The notes beneath the pieces are model-generated. The model was not told the DNA's origin. It saw nothing but the letters and a program-made list of their open reading frames with translations, and made no database searches. This document shows, piece after piece, positions 33,675 through 47,122 of a stretch of 64,000 nt of DNA. Location: contig NCSJ02000134.1 in the NCBI GenBank assembly GCA_002812745.2, positions 1 to 64,000 of the forward strand, read 5' to 3'. Both the position numbers and the translations under genes were made by a program. This DNA comes from Scytalidium lignicola. Lineage: Eukaryota; Ascomycota; Leotiomycetes. How positions within the stretch are numbered: the first letter of the stretch is position 1; every line of letters starts with the position of its first letter.

Positions 33675-35200
33675 AAATCAAAGGTGGGAGATCCCTCACA
33701 AGAAATCCTTTAAATGAGATAAAGATATGAAAAGGGCACAAAGGAGAGCGCTATAACCGTCTACAGCAGCCACCCTTTTAACAAATTACAGAATACACTA
33801 AGCAGTCTTGGGGGATAGCGCAGCCTTGTGGCACTGATATACTTTCTGGGAATATGCAACTTCAAAAATATAGAGCAAGAATATGCCTCAGAAGGCGTTC
33901 TTGATCCTTCCACAAGATGTGATCAGTTGCATAGCTCAACTAGGCTTCATGATAACTGGCTAAAATCCCTTTGGTGGAAGTGTGGCTGCGGCACAGTCTA
34001 TGCACACCAATACATGTACGTAAGTACTAAAAGCATGGCCTCATTGCAGCTTCGCCTCCACCACTTGTAATAGTATTTGAAGCAGGGTTAAAACGCGTAA
34101 TCTGGTGTAGTGGTAGTGAGCTAGAAATCATAAGCAGGCACTATCATGTGTCAGTTCGGCCTTAGTCCACCTTTATAGCACTACTCTACCTTGAATCAGG
34201 TCTTACTAAGCACTTGCCCAGGCGCTGCCTCGGGCAGGAACAAGTCTGAGGAGAGGAAATATTTTATCATTTCAAATACCAACTAAAAGGTGAGCAACTC
34301 ACTGTATACAAACTAATGTATGAGCTCACACTGATAGTTTAGATTGGACTGCTCAAACCGGAAGTGTCCAGTGTTTCATTAAGCCTGGACCTAAAGGTCT
34401 AGAGAGAAAACAAGCAAAGCTTGTTGCTCGCTACGCTCGCAAGGCGGGTGCATATCGGTATCGTAGTACCACGTGACTAAGCTTACATAATACAAACCTT
34501 TTCCTCCTGACCAATCACAGTTGATATACAGACATCGAAAGACTTCTTTATACGGCTATGAATAATAACATAACAATGGGAATCGGCCGTAAAGAATCGT
34601 ACAATGACTCCTGTAATCTTTGTTGATAGATGCTACAAAGGTGCTACTTATAGAACAATAGAAATTCTACTATTGAAAGAAGTACAACAATNAAAAAACA
34701 TGAACGTATGGAGATCAGCCTTTATTGTACAGACTGTACATGAATAATCACAATATCAATGCCTTCCATTGACCATAGAAATATATATTCCAACCTCCTG
34801 TAACTAATTCTTACTTTCTCTCCTTGTCAACAACTATTACCATTACCATCATAGTTAACAACGTTGTTGTTTCAGGCCTTACGGTCCGTAATACTGTTTC
34901 TGTTCAACAACTAGCTCTCATGCCAGTTGTACATGTCCTTGTCCTTTGTACTAACTATATAGTTACTACTGGACGAATTCAAAACAATAAGGCCCAAATT
35001 AGGCAGATGAGAGGCACCAAGAACCTTAAGGCAGCAGCATATCGTTATTATCAGAATAAGTACAGCCTGTGGATGGCTTGTATGACTGTGAATAGCCTTT
35101 TTGGTAATAGCTGCTGTAACTACCATTATAACTCTTCAGGTGCCCATTGTAGTATTCAACAATGTAAGTAACTTATTCTACCTTGATATAGACTGTAAAA
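33675..35200. other. Gene-free region with a possible tRNA-derived repeat head
   Basis: No supported gene. 34095-34165 contains an A-box-like TGGTGTAGTGGTAGTG and, 45 nt on, a B-box-like CAGTTCGGCC, suggesting a degenerate tRNA-derived SINE. The predicted tRNA arms do not pair well. A 115-codon ORF at 34824-35171 is low-complexity (T/I/V then mixed) and not credited. Confidence 0.3.
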
Positions 35201-38200
35201 AACTGACAATATAATGCTTACGAATGTTCAAGCAACTTAAACCATTGTAACTGTTCTTGCTCTTGTTATCCTAAGGATAACCCCTCTGAATAACTTTGGT
35301 AGCATTATAGCTACTCTTGCTCTTGCTCTTATTGTTGCTCATGGACTAGGTAGTCCTTGTCGTATAGCTCTTACTTGGATCAGCCCTATTGACTTCTTCT
35401 ATGTTAGTAGAGTTAGTAAGTCCCTTGTCTGAATCATACAAACTATAACTAATAGAAAGTTAATAGCCTATATTATTCCAGCACCTAATGCTACTCTTGC
35501 TCTTGTTCTTACTCCTCTTGCTCTTACTCCTAACCCTCCTGTTTTGACAACGAAACTACAAGTTACAAAGGTCAAAAAGCTTGGAAAGGATTTCCAGGGT
35601 ATAGTTATACAAGCTCTCAAGCTCACTAGAAAACAACATTGTACTTGTAGAGTATATTTGTGGATGGAATTAACTATGCTAGAAGCAACTTCAAATATAA
35701 ATAACAAGTAAGAAAATCCTATTAAGAGTCTTAAATAAGTATACAATAAGAAAATTCAATTTACCTTTCTTTTTTTATACTCTTAATTCTTGATTTTACA
35801 TGAAGTAAACATTAATTAAAACTATAAACATTATACATTTAAATTAGTCAAAACTTCTAGGAAAACAATGTTATTAGTAATAACAACAATTGTTAACAAC
35901 AGAATTAATAAACTACAAACTAATGTCATTCAAGATACAATTATATAAAATTGGTTGTATATAAAAATAAATAATCTTAAATCAAAGCTAACTTTGTCAA
36001 ACAATTGTCCTTNAAAACTTGTTTACAATTATAACAAAGTATATACAAAGAGGAAACTATTTATAATAAAATATAAATAATAAATCATTCTTATTAGAAA
36101 ACAACTTAATTCAAAGAATTGTACAAACTTAATTATCTTGCTCATTACTTAATAAGTGTCCTTTAACTGTATGATTATATAAAGTAATAATTATTATATA
36201 TATACCATTATAAAGACTTTCTAATAAACATAGATTATAAATCAACATGATTAATATACTTACCTTTAATATAAACTTCAAAGAAAGTAAATATAATAGT
36301 TTTATCAATTATAACACTTTTATTAAGTATATATAACAACTCTTATCCTCTTTGTTTATGTTAACTATGTTTACTGATAAATAAGTATACTTTAAGCCTA
36401 AGAGTTAAGCTATAACCATATCATTCAAAGTCTTTATAATCTGATTTAATGTTATTAACAATACTTTATTATGAAATGTTATATAATCTTTAAGAGTTAC
36501 TTAAAGTAAAGATATAAGATAAATACTCTTGATTAATGCTTTTAGATTTTCAAGTGTAGAAATAGTTGAAGGAATAATAACTAAATTATAAAAGACTATA
36601 TTATATAATAAAGAACTAATCTATCAAACGAAGTTAACTTCCTCATCTCCTTCTTATACTTATATATTCATTCTTAGATTTAATCTTCATAATCGAGGTT
36701 ATATAAAAGAACATTGTAAACAGGTTAATATAATGTTTGTTCATGTATTATTAATTACTATTAATAGTATCTATGCAAAATCACCCTTTAATACTATAAG
36801 GATACCCTTAAACAGGATATCTTGATCTTCAACAGACTGTAAATTATAAAACAACTTGTAAACTACCTTAAAATAATACTTATATTATATAAGAACCTCA
36901 TCTTATATAATTAAGTCTACATTATAAATTTAAGAAGTTAACTGACTATTCTTGGATATCAAGTTAACAGAACTCTTATTTAAATCAATGAGAATTCGAA
37001 ATTGTGAATAAGCTATACAACTTACTAATAATAATAATAATGTAATGTTAGTAAAAGTTATACAAAATACTTCCTTGTTAAGACTATAAAAGTAATAATA
37101 TAAGGTTTAATATAAAAAGGTCTTATTACTCTTCTTAAATCCTTATAAGTAAAAGTAAGCTGTTTATAGTTTATTCTTGATTGTTATAATAATAATATCA
37201 AAATACTTATGTTAATCTTGATTTAGTTATTCTTATATATATGAAGTTATATTAGCTTCTTCTATAAGGTTATAAGCTTGTACAGACTAATTATAAATGC
37301 TTAATTAATCAAAGTAAAACGTTAACAAACCAAGGTTTACAACTGTTAATTGTATATCCTGAAGCNTTTTTATTTAGTATATATAGATTATAATTATACT
37401 TTAGATATTGTAATACTAACAAGAAGTTTATATTCTGAAGTATCCTTNAAAAAATACTGTAAATCATCATAAAATTAAGTCTTGAATTACTCTTATAAAG
37501 TTGTAAGATTGTTAATCAACTAGGAATACAAACTAATTAACAAAGTAGTTTGTAAACGATTGGCTAGATCTAATTCAACAGCTTCTTCAAAGTAATAAAA
37601 CTATTCTTAATTGTTCTTAGCTAGTCCTTAAGTAATATAAGTTGTATAATAAGTAAGGTATTGTTTACTGTTAATAATATACAGCTTGTCAAATGACTGT
37701 AAGCCTTTTACAGACATCAATAACAATTGTAAATAGAATTGTTCTTTATGAACAAGGTTGTAATAATACATTCAACTAATTAAGAAGCCTTGTTAATGTA
37801 TCTTCTAACACTTATTTAACTTGTTCTATATATAATACTTTAAGAACTTTTGGTATAACTATTAACAATTATTTTCATGCTGAGAATTATACTGNAAAAA
37901 AGGCTATAAGCTTTGAATTTGCATTTTCCAGCTTGGTTACAAGTGTATTAGGCTTTATATCATCATGAAATTATACAGTTTGTTCTTCTTGAAGGTATAT
38001 TAAAAGATATATTACTAGAAGTTATTCTTAATATGTTTTATATTTTATTAAACAAGTGAAAGCCTTTATAAGGCTTATATATCAAGCTTGTATATACTGC
38101 TCAATCTTGTTTTCATGGTTATGAACTGTAAAAATAAAGTAGTTATAGCCTTTGTAAATATATTTGTGAATGTACTTTATAACCTATATAGTATTATATA

Positions 38201-40740
38201 CTTTAATGTTAATGTAACAATTGAACTATTGTAATAAGTATAAGTTGTACAGTATTACTTATCGATTATTACTTATGATTGAATTCTTAGAATTATCAAG
38301 TTTATGAATAAATGTTAAACTATCATTTTTATGATAATATTCTAGATATCCATTGTTAAAAAGAATTGTAAACTCCTTAAATCTCTTGAGAAACTTGTGT
38401 TTATACTGTAATAGTTTAAATTCTATTGTACAAACTATATAAGGACTATCAAGGTAGTCTAGGCCATATACATGATAAGTCATTTGCAATATCATTAGAT
38501 CATATAACATACTATGAGAATCATAGTCAATATTAAGAATTTTAACATAAATCACCTTATTAACCATAACTAACAAAAGCTTAAGTGAATTGTATAGTTT
38601 ATAAAAGAGAAAATAAATGTAAAGAAGATTATGTTTCTGATATTCAATGGTAAAACTATAACTGTCATATAAACTTAAAACATTAACTTTAAACACTTTG
38701 ATTAATTTATACTTCTTATCTTCAAAAACACAAGACATTAAATTAGGACAGTTTATAACAAACTAGTCAAGTAGAAGATTATACTTAATTTCTGGTTAAT
38801 ATAAGTTTATAATCATAATAATAAAAAACATTAATTTGTTAAAATATCAAATTAATGTTATTACATCTTAGAAGAGTTATTGTATAATATAATCATTATT
38901 AAAGAACATAGTAAGAAGTATAATACAATGACCTAGGTTTGTAATGTTCATATCTCCTAAGTATAAAGTATTATATATACATTAATATAAATCAGCTCTT
39001 ATACTTGATTAGTAATGTTAAAGTTAATTAAGTCTTGAAGTCTTTACAATCATATAAGTGTTAACTATATATTGTTGAAAAAGTTATACTCTGNTAAAAA
39101 ATAAAGGAGAATTAATCTTTACATAAGTATAAATAATATTAATATTACTTTTATAAAGTTAAGTGTTAATCTTTATAATCATCTTGAAGTTTTATATTAT
39201 AATACTAATTATAGTCTTTGTATAAAAAAGAACAATATATAATGTAATAGTATATACATTGAATGAGTTATAAGGATCTTTATCAAGTTAAACTCCTTTA
39301 TAGTCTTATTATAACTTATAAGGACAATATCCTAAGATTTATACATATTAGTTTTGTCTAGAAGAATATTAATAATTTCTGTACTAGTCAAGAGGTTTAT
39401 ATAACCTTAGTAGTAATCTCCTTCTAATACTAATTCTATTTAAAGGATTAATGTTAATCAAAACCTAGTTAGTTAAACTATTATACATTTAATAGTTATT
39501 ATATATATACTAATAAAAGGATTATAATCTATAAGCATAATATAAAGATCATAAAGTAAATAATAGTTTAATCTTAATTGTTAGTCTAATCAAATATTTA
39601 TAATATACATAAAATTATAGAAAAACAACTAAGCAAAGGTTAAAACTATTCTAAGAGCTTTTTGTAAAAGCCTTTGTAAATAATATAAATTATTATAAAT
39701 CAAAAAGCAAGTAATTCCAAGTCCCTTCTTATTCACTTGTTTATCTTTGTTATAACTTATAAATGTAAAGGCTAATGTTAAATTATATTATTATATACAA
39801 GTATAAAACATTAATACTCTTGGATTATCATTTATAAACAGCTTTTCAAGAAGATTTAATAGTTTACAAAAAGGTAACAATTCTGTACATCCTTGTTTAC
39901 AATATCATATAAAGCCTTCCTCTAGCTAATGAAGTGTTAAATAGTTTATATAAACCTTGGTCAAGGTGTTTATAAAGTAAGAGAAGGCAAGAATAAACAA
40001 TGATATAAAGTCAAATAATTCTTGTTTTAGACAACTCTTACAAAACAGTTCTTTAGTAATTATACCAAAAAGTACTTCATTTAGTATAACTAATTCTAAT
40101 GTCATTAAAACTCTCTTAGGCAATTGTACAAAAGAAGAAACTGATGTTGATACTGAATTATGTTCAACTAATTGTACAATTACTAAATGATCAAAACAAC
40201 ATTGTTTATAACCTTAAGCAAGAGAATTTACTAACTGTCAAGTTTATTATAAAGTATTAACATTAATTTCTACAAGAATATGTTGATTTCATTAGTATTC
40301 CTAATAGAAAAGATAAGCAACCAGTTGTAAAATCAAGTAAACATATACCTTGTAAGAAGAATATGTTAAGTAAAAACCATAACTACCAAGTTGTCTTTTG
40401 AACAAATTGAACAACTAATAACATTGACAAACTATACAATATACTGTTGAAGAGGCAGAAAGGTTAGGAGGCATGTAACTTCATGATATGAATGTCATTT
40501 ACAATATACAAAATGTATAACAGAGTAAAAGAGATATAAAACTATTGTACAGACAAGAAAGATAAGTACTTTGTAAGAGAATGAAAAAACCAACTGTAAA
40601 TCAACTTACACATCCTAACTACTAATAGAACTAATTAAATACATACTAAAAGCAAAGTATAAACAACAATCATACAGGAAAGTATGTTTTTGCATATGCC
40701 CATGACATTACGGAGATTAATCAAACAATTAATCAAACGT
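35201..40740 (-). mobile_element. RIP-decayed retroelement block, probably Copia-like
   Basis: Very AT-rich, stops in all frames, scattered single Ns. The longest open stretch (38259-38738, minus, 159 codons) contains ILNIDYDSHSMLYDL and QMTYHVYGLDYL. This resembles a Copia protease start (ILD-x-G-C-x-S-H) after Cys-to-Tyr and Gly-to-Asp changes. A second stretch at 39926-40123 contains LMTLELVILNEV and LFCKSCLKQ, plausibly Gag. Order (Gag upstream of protease on the minus strand) fits. No LTR pair was found. Confidence 0.45.
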
Positions 40741-41329
40741 TGATCAAGGGGGGAAAAGGGGGTAGTGGTCTGTACTACATTATGATAGGCTGAAAACTAG
40801 CCAATCAAACCACCGGAAATGGCATTTCGCAGCTAATAGGAATCGACTTTTAAAAGTACTTTTACATAAGCAATCCACAATGTTTTCCATACTATATAGA
40901 TAACTACGAGCCTTTAATCTTGAGATATCAGAAGGATGTATGAGGGCACTTTGGGTGGGTGATAACCGAGTTACAGCGCGATATCGGTAACTCCTCTGGG
41001 ACATCATGATTTTGGCGCAGGTCCAGCTTCCGGATTGCATTACTCTATAACTGTGCTATGAAAATGTCTGATATTGAAGTAGCTTATTGTCAAGGCTATA
41101 GCTTAACTTGCATTTAATTTTGAAGTAATTCGTAGTAAAGTTGAATGTGTGATAATGTCAAGCTTAATTTCAGGTACTTGGCTTGCAATGTAGTGTTTAT
41201 TTGGCTTATACCCTACTTTATAGCTTTGCACGACAGCTTCTAATTGGCCAAATAAATCAAGCTAAGCTTAATTGATCCTTGAAATGTCTATATACATATA
41301 GATCTACTTCTAGAAGTTATAATTATATT
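40741..41329. other. Non-decayed islet next to the Crypton
   Basis: About 40741-41050 has normal GC amid decayed DNA; an 86-codon minus ORF there is not recognisable. 41051-41329 is the presumed 3' flank of the Crypton. Confidence 0.3.
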
Positions 41330-44032
41330 ATACCCTTTTTAAAGCATTTATAACTTTGTTTAATGATGCCCTAGCTTGTTTATGCTCGCTTTCCAGTTGT
41401 AGTATCATTGTACTGTATGCTTTTTCATCAGGAGGAGCCTTGATTATGCTGGCTAGCCGTTGAATCTTTGTAATAAAGGTCTTCCTTCGGGAGTAAAACT
41501 GACGCTCAGAAGCTGTTGTAGGCCTTGAACACTAGCGTGAGCTGTATAGCTTGTTTAGCTTCTTGATTGACGGCTGTCCTTATAATCTTATGGTCCACTC
41601 TTGCCAGAGCTTAGGGATGGTCTGGATGGTTTGGGACATGTGGTATTGTGGCAATGGCACTTCAGCAGCCTTTGCTAGGGCTGTAACAGGTAGTGCAACA
41701 AGCTTGTTGGGCAAGGAGGAGGCTCTTGTTATAGGAGCTACCTGGTAGCCTTTAGGCACGAAGTGGAAACTGCCTTCAATAAACTTATTAAGGGCACTTG
41801 CAATTCTCTCTATTCTTTGCTCAATTTGAGTGGTGAGAAGCTCCTCTAACGAGTAAAGGGCTTGGGTATAGGTGGCTTGGCCATTCTGGATAACGCTTGT
41901 CATTGTCTGCAAGTGGTTATTGACAGTAGGAATAGCCTTTTGAATGGCAATGGTATGAGGGTTTTGCTTTACGGTTATGGCAAGGGCCTTTTTAACCTTG
42001 AGTTTAAATGCTTTGTATTCGGGAGTTTGAAAGACAAGGTCTTTAAATATGGGATGTCCTAGGAATTCCATGTGCTAGAGTATTGAATTCTACATGTAAA
42101 ACATTAACTTTTAACTTTAGCTTTACAAGTAGTTAACAAGTGCCTTTATAACTTGTTAACAAGCCAATTCATATGTACTTGTAAGAATACAGATCGTAGC
42201 CTTTGCATAAGCTCTAAAAACCCTTCAGCTGCCAGATTCGGCTTTACCTATTCTATAGTGTCTAGCCTCTCCATGTAAGCTGCTTGTTAGTAGTCAATAT
42301 CAGGCTAGATCCAGCTTAAAAGAAGGGATGAGGGCTATATGGTTTCCCATGGTAAAAAGTAACTTGATATCCATTTTAGGTCAAAATCAATAATATTACA
42401 CATGAATGTACGTGGTAAAGTAGTCAAATAGCAGCTAATCATTTGATCAGCATTCTAGTGGCCACCACAGCGGATCTGGTCTTCTGAAACCCTATTCAAT
42501 TTAGCTAGTCAAGCTTTTAAAACATGCTTAGCATATGTTATTTTTGAGCTTTTAATACTTACTTCAGCATATAACTGTCAAGTCCAAGATGATGTAATGC
42601 TGTTATTTAAGGATTCAGTTAAATGAGTATTATCCCTCTTTAGAACTTTGATATTGTACTAGTCTTGGTTTATATGGAAGCAAGGAAATGGCTCCCCTGA
42701 GCAATGTTATCGTTAGAAGAAGTAAGTGGCTAAAGCATTTATAAAGCAAGAACAATGATCTTAGTGGTATAAAGCAACTCTATATTCAAGACAGCTATGC
42801 TAGTTAGTCTTGCCTTGGTCTATAATTGTAACTAAGCATTAGCCAGTGCTATTAAGGCCTTCGTTTGGCAGTGGCATTGAAAAGAGATTTGGCAATTCTA
42901 TAAGTAAGTGATTACTCAGTCTTAACAGCATGGAATTGTTAAAGAGAAAGCAAAGTTAGGTTCTGAATAGCTGGTTTATATAGTTCTTACCTAAGCTTTG
43001 CTGTTAAACCTTTTGAGTAAGATCAAAGATCTGAAGAGTTGTATATCTATTCTTGATAGTAGTTATGCCCTAGTCTTCGAATTCAGCTCTATGTTATTAG
43101 TGTTGGCCATGAGCAATTGATGTCTTTAAGGTTGTCAAAGTTATCTGCTGAGGTTGATCAGTTGAATGAAGGCTTAAGGAGGTTTGGTAAGCCTAAAGCT
43201 TGTTAATAGTTGTACAGTAGCCTTGAACTGTATTGTACATGAGCACTAGATTAGAACAAGACTTGTTATTGTCTCCTTCTAGTACAGGAATAGCTTTGGT
43301 ATAGCCTTTCCTTTGCTTGAATAGCAAGGTAGAAGGCAAAGGCAATTTAGCTTTCCTTTTGTGCTGTTGCTTTTTAGCCTCAAGATGACATCCTTATTTT
43401 GGAGCATGGCTAGCTACTTTGTTCTTGATAAAAAGTAGTAGCTTGCCTTTGTCTACATAGTCTCTTGGAAGGTATTTGCTACCCTCTTTAAAGCTTATCT
43501 TTTTACACCATGCTTGTAAGGCAAGGGATCAATCAATTGAAGCCTAAGGACAAAGACAGCAAAGCAGGACATGACTTACCTTTTATTCTCTTTGTTTTGG
43601 CTTATAGTTTTTAGCTGTATTAGGAGGCTTGTGAGTTCTATGGTACTCCAGAACCTCGTCCAGGGCTTGCTGAATGGCAATATCCTCTGCCTGGTCAGGC
43701 TCAGGCTCTGACTCAGGCTCAGGGCCTAGCTGAGCAGGAGGCTAGGCAGCCGTAGGCAGGAGGCTCAGGAGTTGGTCCATGGCCTTGTCTACGCTCAGAA
43801 TGAGGGTGGTGGCAGTGCGCAACAGTGCATTGGCTTCAGGAAGGGGCCTAGTAGCTATGGGAGTCAGCTCCAACAACAGCTCGGACAGCTTCAATTTAGG
43901 CTCAACTGGCTCCGCTGGCTCCCTTCGAGAGACAGCAGGAGGTGGGAGGGCAAGCTGGCTAGCTATGGCCGTAGCAGCCACCCAGCAACTTTGTACGTAC
44001 CGTTACGGACTGTAAGAGACGCGTCTGGGAGT
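41330..44032 (-). mobile_element. Crypton DNA transposon (tyrosine recombinase plus GCR1_C domain), inactivated
   Basis: Cryptons move by a tyrosine recombinase. On the minus strand from about 44 kb: an N-terminal region (43981-43742), EDIAIQQALDEVLEYHRTHK, then AWCKKISFKEGSKYLPRDYV and DKGKLLLFIKN. Next come NLVLMYNTVQGYC and the recombinase core, with the catalytic-tyrosine motif CYLTTLPR (Tyr codon 42430-42428). The 163-codon stretch 42071-41580 (FKLKVKKALAITVKQNPHTI, LNKFIEGSFHFVPKGYQVAP) leads into a GCR1_C-type domain (ERQFYSRRKTFITKIQRLA). Many TGG codons are TAG/TGA, and the Arg of the R-x-x-R/W motif before the tyrosine reads His then stop (GGH*). The domain order is clear, the element is dead. 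Confidence 0.8.
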
Positions 44033-44275
44033 CTGAGGGCTCGCGCGTCCGTAGACCTCATACATCACCCGTAAACGAGTAACTGGCTTGATAACTCCTG
44101 CAAAAACACCCCTGAAAGAACCCTGTTACTGAGGGCGCTAGGGCCCGGAAATTGCGCGTTTTATATGGCAAACCCCCTGGTCCTCCGAGGGCGCTGTTAC
44201 CGGCTAAGGGTAATCGGGCGTCACCCAGTGACGCCCAGACCTCATACACCATCTTATTCATATAGAAAATAGCAA
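44033..44275. repeat. GC-rich flank of the Crypton with a repeated 12-mer
   Basis: GC-rich sequence without decay. The word AGACCTCATACA occurs twice (about 44053 and 44228). It may be the 5' untranslated end or boundary of the Crypton. Several inverted words (GAGGGCGCT, GGGCGTCACCCAGTGACGCC at 44216-44235) suggest secondary structure. Confidence 0.35.
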
Positions 44276-46370
44276 AGTCTTGTTACTAGAATACAAACAA
44301 CGTTATACATGCAATTTTCAGTATTTCTAGATCTATGGGATTTCGCATAAATTGTTGGATTTTCAATGTATTCTTCTTATACAACCGATTAATATTTAGC
44401 TGACTAACAAAGAAGTAATAGTAAAAAGCGACTGTATTATACCAAGTTACTTCTGCTTTCAAAGAGTTTAAAAGAGGCTTATATCCTCTATACTAAGGCT
44501 TAGAGTATCAAAGTAAGTTTATCCTCTAGTCTACTAGTCTACCTCCGCATTCAATTGAGCATTTAACACAAATATTCAATTATAAACAATATATATTTGA
44601 ATATATTTAATGGTTAACTAAATTAAGGCATTTATTCCTTTTATGTCTAATAAATTTATACTCTAAGCACTTTAGTGAACGTTGTAGAAGAGCTTATGAT
44701 AACTTTAAGAATAAGGTTGGATTTCCTAGATTTACTACTTTATTAACTTTTGTACTAGCCTTTATACTTGTAGAAGCCTCTTAAGCTATTAAATTACTTT
44801 TAAGAGCTACTCATTTCCTTAACTTGTTAAGCTTTTTTTGAATTAACTTGTTAGTTACTCTTAATTCCTCTACTTCCTTAACTAGAAATATTATGTTATA
44901 CATAGTTATTTTACATCCTTTTATTAGTTAATTTAACATAACCTTAGTTAATGTTAAAGGACTTTTATATTTCCTAAGTATATTTTTGATATTTTTATAT
45001 TGTTTTTATAATTAAATTAAATTATAAAGTATTTCTAAAACTGTTAAGACTTTTTTCTTATAATAAAGTTAAGCTTACTAATATTTAATTAGTATATTAG
45101 AAATATATTTTATAACTTTATTATAATTAACTTAAATAATATAATTTATATTGTTAAAGATAGCTTAAATGCAATTACATTTTATATAATATTAAAAACA
45201 TTATAAATTCTTGTTCAGATTTTCTGTATAATTCTGATTATAATTAGTCATGGAAATATATTTTTAATAATTTGATTAATACTCAGAATATGATTTTAGT
45301 GATTTGATTAGTTATAACCTGTTTAATTATTATATTTGATTGTACTCTTTAATTATATTATAAACATAAATCATACTTGAAATAACAATATATTATAATT
45401 AATGTTCTATTATGTATATCATAATATTATTACTATGAGATTATAATATAATTATTGTATTCTATCAAGTAAAAGATATATAGATTGTTGTATAATTATT
45501 CTTTTGCTTTTTTGTTTAATACTCCTCCTTATATAGTTTGTATAATAATATACATTCTCTTCATAGTATAATAATTATTTCTTTATTTCTCCTTAACTAT
45601 AGTTTTTACTATTATTAATAATAGAGTATTATCCTTTAACTTCTCTTACTTTACATTGTATAATGTGTAAATAATGGCTTTCCTTAGAATTATTCAAAAG
45701 ATAATGAGATAGTAGTTTTTACAATATGTATTATACTTGCTTAATTAGTATTTACCTTTTAATTATCATTATAACTATATATTTGACTATTGATAAGAAT
45801 ATCAATGAAATAAGAGAATTATACTTAGAGAAATTAATGTTAATACTTTATATTAGACTTAATAATCTTTTAATCCATTACTTAAAAAGTGTTAATAATA
45901 TTAATATGATCATTTAATAACTTTACTTAAGTTAGTATAACCTCTTAAGCTTGATCTTGAGCTAATAGTTCCATTATAGTTATTATAAAGCTATTTACTT
46001 TTGTTATTACTTTTAAACCTCAAATAATTGTTATATAGTCATATACTGTTATTTTTAACCCTTGAACAACTATTACAAAATTGTACACCTTCACTTCTAG
46101 TCTTTAAACTATTATAATCTCAAGTTAAAGGTTAACCAAGATGTTAACCATTAGGTTTTATATTTGNTTTTTATACTAGAGGTACCTTATTATATAAGTA
46201 CATTGACTGAAGTCTGTACATACTGTTTAATACTTTATTAACTAGAGGAGAGATTTATACTTTGTTATAAGGAAGGAGACTTAATATTAGAGTTATTCTA
46301 AGAATTGTCAACTTTCTTAAAAAATCTTTTAACAAGTAATAATTCAAGATCAAGAGATTTTCTTATGTAA
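44276..46370. other. AT-rich decayed DNA, no gene
   Basis: Stops in all frames. The only ORF (45726-45917) is hydrophobic low-complexity. Presumed RIP-mutated transposon, type not identifiable. Confidence 0.5.
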
Positions 46371-47002
46371 ATAGACTAGCCGAACAGTCCAGACGAAACC
46401 GTACAGTCTGAACTGTACAGTCTGGGTGCCTTACAGTCTAGACCGAACTGTAAGGCATCCAGACAAGACTAAACTGTAAGGTAACCAGACTGTAAGGCAT
46501 CGAGACAAGACCAGACTAAACTGTAAGACATTAAATTATAAGGTATCTAAACTGTACAGTCTGAAATTTAAAGCCTTAATGCCTTACAGTCTGGTTAGAC
46601 TGTTAGACTGTATAAATTTAAATTTAAATTAAAATAATAAATATAATTATTTATTAATAAATTATTTATTAAATAAAAACAATAACATTTTACAATAACA
46701 GTAATATAAATTAAATTTAATAAATAATTATATTTATTATTTTAATTTAAAATTTAGTTGAGACTATACAGTCTACAGTCTTAAAACAGTCCTCATATTT
46801 ATTTGGTTTCAGACCATAGACCATACAGTCCAGTCTCAAATTTTTGACTTCAGACTGTAGTCCTCACAGTCTGGACTGTATGGTCTACGGTCTGAAAACG
46901 GTCCTTACAATTTAAATTGCTTAGACCACAGTCTGAAACAATCCGTAAAAACCTTATGGTCTGGTCCAGACTACAGTCCAATGTAACGGTCCGGTCAGTC
47001 TA
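46371..47002. mobile_element. Foldback-like TIR element A (632 bp)
   Basis: Begins TAGACTAGCCGAACAGTCC and ends GGTCCGGTCAGTCTA; the termini are imperfect inverted repeats. Both arms are packed with short words in both orientations (CAGTCTGGAC, CCTTACAGTCT, GTAAGGCATCCAGAC). The centre contains a perfect 33-bp inverted repeat (46624-46656 against 46718-46750) with a loop of about 61 nt. No coding capacity. A related element lies at 48208-48686 and a related end at 15059-15094. Confidence 0.7.
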
Positions 47003-47122
47003 AACAGGTTATACACTCTAATAACAACGTAGTTAAGCTAACTCTTCTTCTTACATGTCAATTATGTTGATTAGCACCTTTTTATCTTTGTTTACCCATA
47101 TCCACACGTTTAGCTATCACCT

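Noticed and set aside
34824..35171. 115-codon plus-strand ORF
   Set aside because: Low-complexity start and no conserved pattern, in decayed repeat DNA.
35468..35746. 92-codon minus ORF with GARTRAR-like repeat
   Set aside because: The Arg/Ala repeat comes from a short tandem CTCTTGCTCTTACT-type DNA repeat; no domain.
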